Below are positions 26,651 through 35,793 of a DNA stretch of 64,000 bases, one piece after another. How positions within the stretch are numbered: position 1 is the stretch's first letter; each line of letters begins with the position of its first letter. The notes under the pieces are model-generated. The model saw only the letters and a list, made by a program, of their open reading frames with translations. It did not search any database and had not been told where the DNA came from. The DNA comes from Bin87 sp965220265 (GTDB lineage: Bacteria; Chloroflexota; Dehalococcoidia; Lucifugimonadales; UBA3495). The translations under genes and the position numbers were made by a program. The stretch is taken from positions 3,534,001 to 3,598,000 of the forward strand of contig CBDCPM010000004.1 of NCBI GenBank assembly GCA_965220265.1, written 5' to 3'.

Positions 26651-28359
26651 CCCCAATCCACCGAAAGGATGAGGGTGTCGGCGTACTAACGGGGTAAGAA
26701 AGTGCTCCCGGCTTCGGGGATAATGGTTTCAGAAAGACGAAACCATCCCCAGACCAGGAGCACCCAAAAGATGCTACCACGCGAGCAGCCCGACCGCATC
26801 CAAATTGCCTTTGATGATCAGCGCCTGGTGGCCAATACGGGGCTGCTTTTGCCCATCACCCTGGCCCATCACCTGGGGCTGGGAGAGTTGGTGGACCGCC
26901 ACGTTCACCTGGGAGATGCGCCAGGTCGCGCCAATGCCGGCGACAAGATGCTGACCCTGGTGGCGTCGGCGCTGGCCGGTGGCGACTGCATTGACGACGC
27001 CGACGTGTTGCGCGCTGGCGAGACCGAGCGGGTGCTGGGCTGCGTAGTCAAGGCGCCGTCCACGCTGGGTACGTTTCTGCGGAGTTTCCGGGGGGGCCAC
27101 ACGCGCCAGTTGGATCGGGTGAGCCGTGAGGTGCTGGCTCAAGCTTGGGCCTTCGGCGCCGGTCCAGGAGACGAGCCGCTGACCATTGATCTCGATTCCA
27201 CCATCTGCGAGACCTACGGTCTGAGCAAGGAGGGTGCGCGCCATCACGGCTACACCGGCCAGCGGGGCTATCACCCGCTCCTCGCCGTGGCCGAAGGCAC
27301 CGGAGAGGTGCTGATGTGTCGATTGCGAAAGGGTCGGGCTAACACCGCCCGCGGCGCCGCCAACTTCCTGCGCGAAACGGTGAGCCGAGTGCGCCATGCC
27401 GGAGCCACTGGATCGCTCACCATGCGGGCGGACAGCGGCTTCTACACCCACGACATGGTGGCCGCCTGCCGCGATAAGAAGGTACGTTACTCCATCACCG
27501 TTCGCCAGCACCCCCAACTGCGCAATCTCATTGACGCCATACCCGAGGCAGACTGGACGCCCATCCCCTACTGGATGGAGGGCGGCGCCGACGTGGCCGA
27601 GACCATCTATACTCCCTTTGCCAGTGAGCCCGATGCGGTACCGGTGAGGCTCATCGTCCGGCGAGTGAAGCCCACCCCCGGCTCCCAGCTGGCCCTCATC
27701 GCCAACTACAGCTATCACGCCTTCATCACCGACCGTGAGGGCGACACCCTGGAACTGGAAGCTGACCATCGCCGCCACGCCGAGATCGAGAACGCCATCC
27801 GCGACCTGAAGTACGGCGTGGGCCTCAACCATCTCCCCTCAGGACGCTTCGCCGCCAACGCCGCCTGGTTGGCGGTGCAAGTAATCGCCCACAATCTGGT
27901 GCGCTGGACCACGCGCATCGGGCTGGGTGAGCCGATGGCAACCACCAAAACCCTCCGGTGGCGCTTCTTCTCCCTGGCCGGACGCATCACCCGCAAGGCG
28001 CGACGCCTCACCCTGCATCTGCCACAGGGCTGGCCTTGGCGAAACCAATTCAGCAGCGCTCTGGCTCGATTGCGAGCCCTGCCGCTCCCTTCCTGATCGC
28101 CCTACGGCTTCTGACCATCCACCAGCATCCCCGATAGCCGCCTCCACCCGCGCCAGGCCGGCTTCCGGCGTCTCCTGCTGACTGCTGGCTACCGATCTTG
28201 CCTGCCGCCAGCGCTGCGGGCCGTCAGAAATCACCTTCGCGCGATACTCGCACCCCGCACCCGTCCACATCCATCAGGATCAAGTCCCCGTAGTCTCATT
28301 CCCGGCCCTCCCATCCCTGCTCCAACCCCCGTGTCCGCATCCCATCGGTGGATTCGGGG
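26651..28359 (+). mobile_element. IS1380-family element, copy 3 (complete, 1709 bp)
   Basis: Termini CCCCAATCCACCGAAAGG and, in reverse complement, CCCCGAATCCACCGATGGG. Flanked by TAAG at 26647-26650 and 28360-28363, the 4-bp duplication expected for IS1380. This is the reference copy for the two decayed ones in the window. Confidence 0.92.
26771..28096 (+). CDS. IS1380-family transposase (intact)
   Basis: A 441-residue protein from the ATG at 26771 (MLPREQPDRIQIAFDD), matching the N-terminus of the other copies; the open frame further upstream is part of the IS leader. DDE residues lie in TIDLDSTICETYG, MRADSGFYTHDMV and HAEIENAIRDLKYG. The C-terminal RITRKARRLTLHLPQGWPW is complete. Confidence 0.93.
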   Translation: MLPREQPDRIQIAFDDQRLVANTGLLLPITLAHHLGLGELVDRHVHLGDAPGRANAGDKMLTLVASALAGGDCIDDADVLRAGETERVLGCVVKAPSTLGTFLRSFRGGHTRQLDRVSREVLAQAWAFGAGPGDEPLTIDLDSTICETYGLSKEGARHHGYTGQRGYHPLLAVAEGTGEVLMCRLRKGRANTARGAANFLRETVSRVRHAGATGSLTMRADSGFYTHDMVAACRDKKVRYSITVRQHPQLRNLIDAIPEADWTPIPYWMEGGADVAETIYTPFASEPDAVPVRLIVRRVKPTPGSQLALIANYSYHAFITDREGDTLELEADHRRHAEIENAIRDLKYGVGLNHLPSGRFAANAAWLAVQVIAHNLVRWTTRIGLGEPMATTKTLRWRFFSLAGRITRKARRLTLHLPQGWPWRNQFSSALARLRALPLPS

Positions 28360-28647
28360 TAAGCCGCATTTTCCGTATTGATTGCGAAAGACGCAAGTTT
28401 TTGGGCATCTCTGTAGATTGATCTATAACAGCCCAATCATGGCCTCTGACGGCGTTTTGCGTGCGCTGCGTATAAATTCCTAAACAATCTCGGAAAGGGC
28501 CCCTGAGCTCATATTTATGGCCCCTATTGCTGACCCGTGCGCGCTGGGGTAGGGGAGGGGAGTTCTCTTGCTTTTCTCTGGTGATTGCGGCCGATCGGTC
28601 ACGGAGCCGTTTGAACTGGATCCTACAGCTCTTGGCTGTACCTACAT

Positions 28648-28680
28648 AAACGGGGCCACGTTGCAACCGCGGCCCCGTTT
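28648..28680 (+). terminator. Orphan hairpin terminator
   Basis: A 10-bp stem AAACGGGGCC / GGCCCCGTTT with a 13-base loop, directly preceded by a small hairpin (TACAGC-TCTTG-GCTGTA, 28624-28640). No gene reads into it, so it could end a small RNA transcribed from somewhere in 28370-28640, or be a leftover from a deleted gene. Confidence 0.5.
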
Positions 28681-28740
28681 CATCTGATTCTCGGTAGCGT
28701 TGTAGGAATGCCATTCGTTTGGCAAGATGCCGCTATGTGC

Positions 28741-28854
28741 GTAACTGTTCAGACTTGAGGGGATCTGCGGGCTTTTTGACCCTGGACGCAATGGTAGCCA
28801 AGTACGGAATGTCCCCGGTGGGACAATTAGATCCCCTCAAACGTGAACAGTTAC
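28741..28854. repeat. MITE-A copy 3 (114 bp)
   Basis: Begins GTAACTGTTCAGACTTGAGG and ends CAAACGTGAACAGTTAC. Perfect 8-bp duplication CTATGTGC at 28733-28740 and 28855-28862. Both ends are closest to the left end of the IS66 at 5686. Confidence 0.94.
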
Positions 28855-28862
28855 CTATGTGC

Positions 28863-29195
28863 GACCCCCCTTTCAGGGTAGCGTCCCGTCAAATGATGCT
28901 GCAGTCTCCAAGATGTTGGGAGTTGGAAGGGTTTCGGTGGAAGGAACGGTTCCAATGCGCAAGCGTGGCTACGAAACCAACGCCTACCTGAACCCGGCAG
29001 AAAATATCCGGTGCTAGGGTTTTGAGGTCTTGGTTAGCGTGGATGATCACTTGGGCACGCCGCAGGTGGCCCATCGGGTCCATAAACGCAATACAACCCG
29101 CCTTCGGGCACGCCTGCTATGTAGGTGAGAACTCGCTGCCAAAGAGTAGCGATATTACCGAGACTGGGTTGATACCAGAACGCGCCCCAGCTGCA
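28863..29195. other. No gene seen
   Basis: About 330 bases with short open frames but no recognisable protein, RNA or repeat. It may be remnants of inserted DNA. Confidence 0.4.
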
Positions 29196-29300
29196 CCGCT
29201 GTAGCCAACGAGATTGCGGCGCTTCGCTCGCAATGACCGTTTGAACGCACGTGGGTACGCGGTGGCGGCGTGGTCGTTTGAACCCGAGCGGGTACGCGGC
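29196..29300. repeat. Interspersed palindromic repeat, partial
   Basis: Contains GCTTCGCTCGCAATGACCG followed by GTTTGAACGCACGTGGGTAC and a second GTTTGAACCCGAGCGGGTAC. The same words recur at 30553-30668, at about 42000-42040 and, inverted, at about 26440-26465, so this is a dispersed repeat with GTACCCA/TGGGTAC ends. Confidence 0.6.
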
Positions 29301-29429
29301 GGCCCGCGCTTTCCTTGACGGCCGGCTGCTTTTGTGTCCGAGCGCCGGTCGGGTTTTTTCGCGAGGCCCGATATACAATGGCCCCCGGGACGAAAGGGAA
29401 CGGGATATTTGGTGAAAACGGAGGCGTAC

Positions 29430-30464
29430 ATGCCAGCTGAGAAAGGCATCATCCAGACCATATTGGGAAACGGATCAGAAGGTTGGGAGGGTGACGGCGG
29501 GCCGGCGATAGACGCCGCGTGTCAAACTCCGTACGCCTGTGAATTTGATCCCCAGGGCAACATGATCGTGTGCATGGGGCGCCATCACAGGATCCGCCGC
29601 ATGGATGCGCGGACCGGCATAATCACGCTGATAGCCGGAACGGGAGAGCCGGGGTACGCCGGTGACGGCGGCCCTGCCGTCGATGCGCTGATCAACCAAC
29701 CATACGGACTGGCCATCGATGTTAACGGAGACATGTACTTCTCGCAGAGGTTCGACCCTGCGGTAAGAAAGATAGACGGTCGTACCGGCATAATCTCCAC
29801 CGTCGCCGGCACCGGCGAATTCGAGTACAGCGGGGACGGCGGTCCTGGCAACGAAGCCATGCTCCGGGAACCCAACGACGTGTTCCTGGACCGGCGGGGC
29901 GGCCTGCTGATCGCCGACATACAGGACCAACGCATACGCCGGGTGGACCTGGCGACCGGGATCATCACCACCTTTGCCGGAACCGGGGAGATGTCCCGCG
30001 CCGGAGACGGTAAACCGGCCACCGAAGCGAGCCTGATGGGTCCCCGGGCCGTATGCATGGATAGCCAGGGGAATATCTATGTGTCAGAGCGGGAAGGAAA
30101 CGGGGTCCGCAAAATATCCCCGGATGGAGTGCTGAGTACCGTTGCCGGGGCTGAGGCAGTGTTCGGTTACGCCGGCGACGGCGGCCCGGCGCTGGCAGCC
30201 ACCTGGGGAGCGCCCAAAGCGATGCGTTGCGACCTGAATGACAACATAATCGTAGTTGACTCGGATAACTGTGCAGTGAGGCGAATCGACGCCCATACCG
30301 GCATCGTAACCACCATCGCCGGAGGGCGCGAAGGCGGTGGCGGCGACGGCGGCCCCGCCATTGAAGCAGGGTTGGTTCATCCCCATGGCTGCGGCATCAA
30401 TGCGGAAGGCGACCTCTTTATTGCCGACACTCATAATCACCGAGTGCGCGTGGTCGGCCTGTGA
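29430..30464 (+). CDS. NHL-repeat beta-propeller protein
   Basis: 344 residues from the ATG at 29430, chosen because GGAGG lies 6 bases upstream and the propeller starts at once (IIQTILGNGSEGWEGDGGPA). Six or so NHL-type blades are visible, each with 'GTG..GYAGDGGPA', a Pro-rich turn, a 'G.....D..GN.Y..D...' strand and 'IRR.D..TGII.T.AG'. There is no signal peptide and no catalytic domain, so it is probably a cytoplasmic binding or scaffold propeller; the ligand is unknown. It stands alone on the plus strand. Confidence 0.8.
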   Translation: MPAEKGIIQTILGNGSEGWEGDGGPAIDAACQTPYACEFDPQGNMIVCMGRHHRIRRMDARTGIITLIAGTGEPGYAGDGGPAVDALINQPYGLAIDVNGDMYFSQRFDPAVRKIDGRTGIISTVAGTGEFEYSGDGGPGNEAMLREPNDVFLDRRGGLLIADIQDQRIRRVDLATGIITTFAGTGEMSRAGDGKPATEASLMGPRAVCMDSQGNIYVSEREGNGVRKISPDGVLSTVAGAEAVFGYAGDGGPALAATWGAPKAMRCDLNDNIIVVDSDNCAVRRIDAHTGIVTTIAGGREGGGGDGGPAIEAGLVHPHGCGINAEGDLFIADTHNHRVRVVGL

Positions 30465-30552
30465 ACGGCACCTCCAGAGGGCATAGACGGGCGAGGTGAA
30501 CGACGAGCAATCACGCTGGTGATCGTGACCTCTCCCTCCCTTGCCGACGACC

Positions 30553-30668
30553 CTCACCCGTACCCAGTTCGTCATTGCGAGAAGCGTTGCGACGTGGCGG
30601 TACCGTAGCCTGGACCGCGCCTCCTCCGCCGACGAGATTGTCGCGCTTCGCGCGCAATGACAGTTTGA
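30553..30668. repeat. Interspersed palindromic repeat, full length
   Basis: Left arm CGTACCCAGTTCGTCATTGC and right arm GCAATGACAGTTTGAACGC then TGGGTACG form an imperfect long inverted repeat of about 115 bp. Partial copies occur at 26440, 29196 and 42000. This type of 'CGTCATTGCGAG' repeat is known from several bacterial phyla as intergenic MITE/BIME-like DNA. Confidence 0.6.
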
Positions 30669-30814
30669 ACGCAAGTGGGTACGCGCCAGGCTGGGTGCGC
30701 CTACGCTTTCAGCCGCCCGGTTCGGCGTCCTGCGGGGTGCGGGGAATGCCACCTGAGATGTGATGGACAGCGCCGGCAGTGGTCACGCCGGCATTGCCCT
30801 GATCTCAATGAAAT

Positions 30815-32803
30815 TCAGCACTCCGCGCCGTTGTCCACGAAGTAATCGTACTTGCGCCCTGCCAGGTCCACCACCTCGGCCACGTCTTCCTCCAGCAGGT
30901 AGCCCTCGATCACCAGGTCCGTCGCGGCGCGGGTCACCTGCTCCAGGTAATCCTCACGGCTGGCGTAGCGTTCCTCGATGGACGCTCGTGGATCGCCGGC
31001 AGATTCGCGCTCGGCTTCGGTAGCCGGCAGTGGGAGGGTCCAGCCGGCAAGGCCGCCGGTGATGCCGATAAAGAGGTTGGGGTTGCCGATGCTCTCGTCG
31101 CGCAGGTTCCAGCCGGTGTAGGTGGCCACCGGGACCGCCAGGTCGGGCAGGCGGATGCCGCCGCGTTCGTTGAAGGACTCGTCAAGGTCGGCCACCAGCG
31201 CCGGAAACTCCTCACCCTGGTCGGCGGGCAACTTGGTGGTGCGCCCCAGGTGCGACTCCGGGCCGTAGTCCAGCCGAATCGCTCTAGTGGTCTGGGTCGG
31301 GACCCGCACGCCGGGGAGTTGGGCGAACCGTTCCAGCAGCGTATTGGACTCCACTGCCGTGCCGTCGTTCAGGCTGGGATGACGGCTGGCGGGAGGCTCT
31401 TCGCCCGTGGTGACCCAGCGGTCCAGGTTGTCCAGCGCAGCCCGCAGCAGGGGAGCGTAGTCCACGCTGTTGAAGGGTAGCTGTCCTCGTATCCCGTCAC
31501 TGGTACGGACTTCCACCAGAGGGAAATCACCTGAGCCGTGCTGGCAGCCGGCGAAGTGGTAGCGGCGGACCGACGGCGACTCCGCAGCATCGGTCAGGGT
31601 CTCGAGGTCGGTGTGGATCAATGCGGCGTCTCCACGCCAGTACTCGGCGGAGGTGTTGGTGAACATGATCCTGGGCACGTTGCCCCGCCGCTCCAGGGTG
31701 TCGAGCAGGGAACCCTGAGCGCCGGTCACCGGGTCCGTCTGTGGTGTGTCGGTGAAGGGGAACATCTCCGGTATGATATAGCAGACGTCCTTGGACGGCT
31801 GTCCGAAGCGCAGGTTAAACTCGCCGCGCATCCCGCCGGCCACGTGGGGGATGATCCCGTCCAGGGCCGGCCGGTCCTCCTCGTCCTCGTTGATGCCCAC
31901 GTGGATGTACTGGCGCAGAAAGCGCCCGCTCTGGGAACGACCCATGGCGTAGGCGAAGTCAATTGCCCCGGCGCAGGGGTTTCCCGCCGAGGCCGGGGCG
32001 TGTTTCAGGAAAGAGACCACATCCCGCATTGCGACGAACCCCAGTCCCACGATCCGGCTGCCGGTTGTGGTGTAGACCAACTGGTAAATCCTCCCCGGCT
32101 CGAACCCTGAGGGCATGTAGATGTGGTTATGCTGCGGCTCCAGATCCTCGTCCTCGACCCGGACGAAGGACCATTGGCTCCGGTCAACGGGTGTAGCAGG
32201 ACTGTTGGGCAAGTCGCGCACCGTCAGGGTGGCCTCCGCCTCTTCGGGGTCAGCGGCAGGGTTGGGCAGGTGCTGCCGGTCCGCCAGGAGGAACACCTGG
32301 GTGGGTTCGTTGCACTGGAACTGGCAGAGGATTTTGCCGGTCAGGGGCCCCTGGGGGCCGATGGCTTCGGGCCCATGAAGTCCGATGAGGCCGGGAGTGG
32401 TCGGCACGTCGGCCTGCCAGCCGCCCCAGATCACCGTGTAGCCCCGGCGCATCAGGTAGCCGTTGCCCGCTTCCAGGGGAGAGGTGGGGTCGGTGGCGGT
32501 GGGAACGCTGTTCAGGCTCAGGGCGGTCTTCCGGCCCCGGTTCACCACATCGAACAGGATGCGGCCGTTGCCCCGGTCGATGTTCACCGGCTGGAGCATG
32601 GCGAAGTCCGCCGAAAACTCCACCTTGCCGGCGGAATTGCACGGCGCTAGGTCCAGGTCCGTGATCCCCTGATTCCGATCGTGGGACGGGTCCACCGCGT
32701 AGTGAGCCGTGCCTTCCAGAAGCTCATACGCGCCCACGTCGCCGAAGCTCTCGCCGAACGCGAAGCTGGTGCGTTTGGTGATTTCCAATTCTGTAATTGC
32801 CAA
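30815..32803 (-). CDS. Alpha/beta-hydrolase-domain protein (Abhydrolase_10 type)
   Basis: 662 residues, starting MAITELEITKRTSFAFGESF, typical of this uncharacterised alpha/beta-hydrolase family, which usually begins directly with the beta-rich N-terminal part. The nucleophile elbow is FAYAMGRSQSGRFLRQYIH (Ser of G-x-S-x-S/G near residue 295); the likely catalytic His is in FAGCQHGSGDFP. C-terminal helices (YASREDYLEQVTRAATDLV) complete the domain. Substrate unknown; relatives are annotated as hypothetical esterases. It has no operon partner: the next gene to the left is convergent and the next upstream is 170 bp away. Confidence 0.82.
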   Translation of the reverse strand: MAITELEITKRTSFAFGESFGDVGAYELLEGTAHYAVDPSHDRNQGITDLDLAPCNSAGKVEFSADFAMLQPVNIDRGNGRILFDVVNRGRKTALSLNSVPTATDPTSPLEAGNGYLMRRGYTVIWGGWQADVPTTPGLIGLHGPEAIGPQGPLTGKILCQFQCNEPTQVFLLADRQHLPNPAADPEEAEATLTVRDLPNSPATPVDRSQWSFVRVEDEDLEPQHNHIYMPSGFEPGRIYQLVYTTTGSRIVGLGFVAMRDVVSFLKHAPASAGNPCAGAIDFAYAMGRSQSGRFLRQYIHVGINEDEEDRPALDGIIPHVAGGMRGEFNLRFGQPSKDVCYIIPEMFPFTDTPQTDPVTGAQGSLLDTLERRGNVPRIMFTNTSAEYWRGDAALIHTDLETLTDAAESPSVRRYHFAGCQHGSGDFPLVEVRTSDGIRGQLPFNSVDYAPLLRAALDNLDRWVTTGEEPPASRHPSLNDGTAVESNTLLERFAQLPGVRVPTQTTRAIRLDYGPESHLGRTTKLPADQGEEFPALVADLDESFNERGGIRLPDLAVPVATYTGWNLRDESIGNPNLFIGITGGLAGWTLPLPATEAERESAGDPRASIEERYASREDYLEQVTRAATDLVIEGYLLEEDVAEVVDLAGRKYDYFVDNGAEC

Positions 32804-32975
32804 GACGCCTCCGGTTGGCCGACGGCCGATAGTCAGTGACCGATATTCACTTATTCACTTCTTGCTTGCCGGTTTCCGATGGGATTTTAGCACTTGGGGT
32901 TCAATCAAAGCAGGGAGTCGGGTTATCCGACAGCGCCCAATGTTTTGCAACAGCAAAGCCAATCAGACCACGGGC

Positions 32976-33605
32976 CTAAACAGACCTCGCCATGTGACTA
33001 AAGTCCTCGATGTCACGCCATGTCTGATCCAAGGCCTCGTCGTTCGGGTTCCCAGACCCTGGCATATATCCGAAGACATCAACATATTTTCCCCAGCCCA
33101 CACGGAACGCCTCCCCCAAAGCCTGCCACTCCATCAAAACCAGGCTTTTGCGACCGGTCACGGAACGAACTGCTCGGACATCATAAGCATCTACTCTCGT
33201 CGACTCCCATTCGCATTGGGGAAGATCACGAGTCGCCCTTTCCCAAACATCATCAAGTCTCCAATAGGGGACAATGAACATCAGCACACCGGGCCGGGCC
33301 GGCGTGAGGCGGTCCAGATACCCGAGGGGCTGATTGACCGTGAGGCCAGCACCGACCTTTGCCTCAACAATAAACCACAGGGCGCCGGAGCCGTCGTACA
33401 AACCCAAATCCAAACGCACGCCGCCGCCCGAATCCTCATGCTTCACAACATCCTCGAAAGGTATCGAAATACCCAGATCCTCAGCCACGGCATGAAACGG
33501 CTCCCAAAAGCATTCATGCGATTTCAAGCAATGAGCCAACGCCGACACCAAGGCGGAGTCACTGACCTTCCCGCTTTCGGGGACAAACGTGGGATACAAT
33601 GACAT
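32976..33605 (-). CDS. PD-(D/E)XK nuclease-superfamily-like protein
   Basis: 209 residues starting MSLYPTFVPESGKVSDSALV. The central segment VRLDLGLYDGSGALWFIVEAKVGAGLTVNQPLGYLD has the layout of a PD-(D/E)XK core: an Asp on one strand, Glu-x-Lys (EAK) on the next, and a following 'Q...Y' helix. This family is often attached to restriction or repair functions, but no partner gene is adjacent and no specific homologue is recognised. Composition is slightly AT-richer than the flanks. Nuclease activity is inference from the motif. Confidence 0.68.
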   Translation of the reverse strand: MSLYPTFVPESGKVSDSALVSALAHCLKSHECFWEPFHAVAEDLGISIPFEDVVKHEDSGGGVRLDLGLYDGSGALWFIVEAKVGAGLTVNQPLGYLDRLTPARPGVLMFIVPYWRLDDVWERATRDLPQCEWESTRVDAYDVRAVRSVTGRKSLVLMEWQALGEAFRVGWGKYVDVFGYMPGSGNPNDEALDQTWRDIEDFSHMARSV

Positions 33606-33635
33606 ATTACCTCTTACTGATGCGTGAATGGTTAT

Positions 33636-34229
33636 CTAAACCCGGCTTCCTTCCTTCCCTCCGGTACCACTGGATTCCCCCTTGCGCGAGAATTGCGGAT
33701 TGCCTTGCCGAGGCCACGTATGAGCATGAAAATCGGCTATTTTTACGGTAATGACGGAAGGGATTAGTTTAGGTGTCCGCTCACGCATCAGTAATTGCAG
33801 GATGGCCTGACGTCTACGACTTGGATGCTCGTCGAACCACCCGAGAGCCTCCTGCCAGGCGGCGGTTGCGGCCTCCTGGCGGTAGCGTTGCCCGGTGTCG
33901 TTGAAGAAAGCGTGTCTCGTTTCGGGGTATGTTATTACCCGGTAGGTCTTGCCATTTTGCTGCAACGCAGATTCCAGGTCGGGTACGCCGCTATTGATCC
34001 GTTCGTCGTCGCCGGCGTAAATGCCCAGGACCGGCGCGCTCAGGTTGGGAACTTCGTCCAAGGGCGGCGCCGACCTATAGAATGGGACTGCCGCCGCAAT
34101 CTCCGAGTTCCGCACCGACAGCAGCCAGGTCAACCCGCCCCCAAAGCAGAACCCCGTCACCCCAATCCGGTCCGTCCTCACGTGGGACAGCGTTTGCAGA
34201 TAGTCAACGCTGGCGCTCAGGTCGGCCAC
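33636..34229 (-). pseudogene. Dienelactone hydrolase-like, N-terminus lost
   Basis: The C-terminal half of a dienelactone-hydrolase-type alpha/beta hydrolase: nucleophile Cys in GVTGFCFGGG, Asp in GIYAGDDERI, His in PETRHAFFND. The first 90 or so residues of the family are missing; a TGA lies two codons before the GTG used as start (34229) and no other frame supplies them. The tail after GWFDEHPSRRRQ runs on for about 50 residues of unrelated sequence, so the original stop is also lost. Almost certainly non-functional. Confidence 0.72.
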
Positions 34230-34331
34230 AAATCATCCCCCGCTCGCTTTGGGTTGACTGCAGCATCGTCTCTTGGCGCCATCTGAGGAATTAACCCGGA
34301 CCGGTGCCAGGGTCGTGCTGACCCCGGAGCG

Positions 34332-34940
34332 CTACCGGTTGGCCGCTACTCTGGTGCAGGCTTCGATAGCCTGCTCCCATTCGTCCAGGTCGAAGAAGTG
34401 GGGTCCGGCGCCGCCGTGGTAGGCCACTTTGCCATCAACGCCCACCAGGTACAGACGTTCCGGCGCGGCGCCATAGGTCTCATCGATTGCGTTGTCCATT
34501 TCATCGATGATGACGGGCAGGTCAATGTGCAAGTCTATGCTGCACGATTGGGCCACCGTCTCCGGTTCAGCATAGCTCTGGTGCTGGCGGAACAGCACGC
34601 CTTGCTCGATGTTGCTTTCCGTCTGCCACCCGTCGGTGGGGTGGGCTTCCTGGACGTAGACCACGAAGAACTCCACATCTTCCCGGAAACGCTGGTAGAT
34701 TTTGGTCATACACTCAAACTGAGCGCGGAAAGGGGGTCAAGTGTAGCTGCCAAAGGCCAGGGCCACTGGCCGACGGCCGCGAAAATCGGACAACCGTACC
34801 CGGTCCTCCGGACCCAGTCGCTTGAGGGAAAAGTCCGGGGCTTCCTCGCCAACCTTGGGACCGGTCTCTTCCCGTACCAGGATAGCTTCCAGGGCGGTGC
34901 GGACCTCCTCGGGCAGTTCCTCCTGCCAACCTTCCAGCAC
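34332..34940 (-). CDS. Deiodinase/redoxin-like protein, predicted selenoprotein (UGA = Sec)
   Basis: 202 residues if the TGA at 34737-34739 is read as selenocysteine (residue 68). The first part (GPKVGEEAPDFSLKRL, VALAFGSYT) is a thioredoxin-fold redoxin N-terminus; after the TGA the same frame continues PPFRAQFECMTKIYQRF, then FFVVYVQEAHPTDGWQ and APERLYLVGVDGKVAYHGG. Iodothyronine deiodinases carry 'FGSCTUPPF' with Sec at exactly this place, followed by '(I)YI.EAHP.DGW'. A hairpin fitting the bacterial SECIS rule starts 10 nt after the UGA. The start is uncertain: GTG at 34940 lacks a good Shine-Dalgarno, while an ATT 15 bases upstream (34955) has GAGGGGG before it. Likely a peroxidase or reductase, or a dehalogenase; substrate not predictable. 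Confidence 0.82.
34710..34739 (-). promoter_or_regulatory. UGA codon with bacterial SECIS-like hairpin
   Basis: UGA at 34739-34737. The mRNA then folds CGCUCA-GUU-UGAGUG (34725-34711): six pairs including one G-U, extendable by a G-U at the base, with a three-base loop whose first base is G, 18 nt after the UGA. Bacterial SECIS models require a small apical loop with a G in the first two positions roughly 16-37 nt downstream of the UGA; this fits. The fold was drawn by hand. Confidence 0.65.
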
Positions 34941-35000
34941 TTCGCGGGCAGTAATCCGTCCCCCTCGTTTTCCAATTGTTCGTTTTCAGAATGTCGATAG

Positions 35001-35540
35001 AAAGCGGTGAAGAATCCCAACCGTCAACAGGCGTTACCGCTTGAGGCGTGGGAGCATTTCAGTATTCGCTGTTGGCGCCACGATACCATTCGGTCATTTC
35101 GCAGTCTATTGGTTACCACGCTTGGGCAAAGTGGGTCCTTTCACAATTTACCTTGCCCGATTGCCGATCAACCCGTGGACGGTTGCCTTTCACCAAAACT
35201 CCGGTCGCCATGCGGCGGGTCGGTGGCGTGGCGGTCAGTCTTTCGCATCGTGCGGCGCTGGTTGCGGTTGCACTTAAACAGGTCGCAGCCAGTGTCTGCG
35301 TCGAACCACATTTTACGGGGCGTCTGCATCACGGTCGAAATCGTTTGCCGGCATCATTGCCCAACTGCTTTACGTCGGTCGATTTACAAACAGTATCGGT
35401 ATTAGTACCATAGGGGTGACTGTCAACGCGCAGTAGCTCGTGCCACGGGATCAGACTTCCTGGAGTTACTGCCAGCACCACTTTGCCCGCCAATGGAGGA
35501 ACCAACCATGCTCGCCATGCAATTTCCAAGTACTGAAGGT
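35001..35540. other. No gene recognised
   Basis: 540 bases upstream of hicA. Open frames of 60-130 codons exist on the plus strand, but none has a ribosome-binding site or recognisable protein sequence. Promoters for hicAB may lie in its last 100 bases. Confidence 0.4.
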
Positions 35541-35547
35541 ATACAAC

Positions 35548-35793
35548 ATGGAACTCTTCTCCGTGATCGGGTCACTTCAAAGCAACTCCAAAGGGGTCAG
35601 GTTCAACGAATTAGTTAGAATCTGCGATCACTTCTTCGGGGCTCCACGCCAGAGCGGGACGAGCCACCGGGTCTACCGGACACCTTGGCCTGGCGACCCG
35701 CGCGTGAACATACAAAACGACAAGGGCATGGCGAAAGCGTACCAGGTGCGCCAGGTCATACGTGCCCTCGAGAAGCTGAATGACGATGACTGA
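35548..35793 (+). CDS. hicA: HicA-family mRNA interferase toxin
   Basis: 81 residues from the ATG at 35548 (MELFSVIGSLQSNSKGVRF); the longer upstream frame is not conserved in type. The family signature is a dsRBD-like fold with a catalytic His following a Gly/Ser turn: here RQSGTSHRVYRTPWPGDPRV. It ends GMAKAYQVRQVIRALEKLND and overlaps hicB by 14 bp. HicA cleaves mRNA and is neutralised by HicB. The toxin-first order is the usual one for this family. Confidence 0.85.
   Translation: MELFSVIGSLQSNSKGVRFNELVRICDHFFGAPRQSGTSHRVYRTPWPGDPRVNIQNDKGMAKAYQVRQVIRALEKLNDDD

Noticed and set aside
26432..26656. 74-codon ORF upstream of the HEPN-like gene as its partner
   Set aside because: No start signal or family; part of it overlaps a dispersed repeat (CGTACCCAGTT).
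34706..35020. 104-codon ORF overlapping the selenoprotein 5' half
   Set aside because: Different frame from the deiodinase-like protein and with no domain; shadow.
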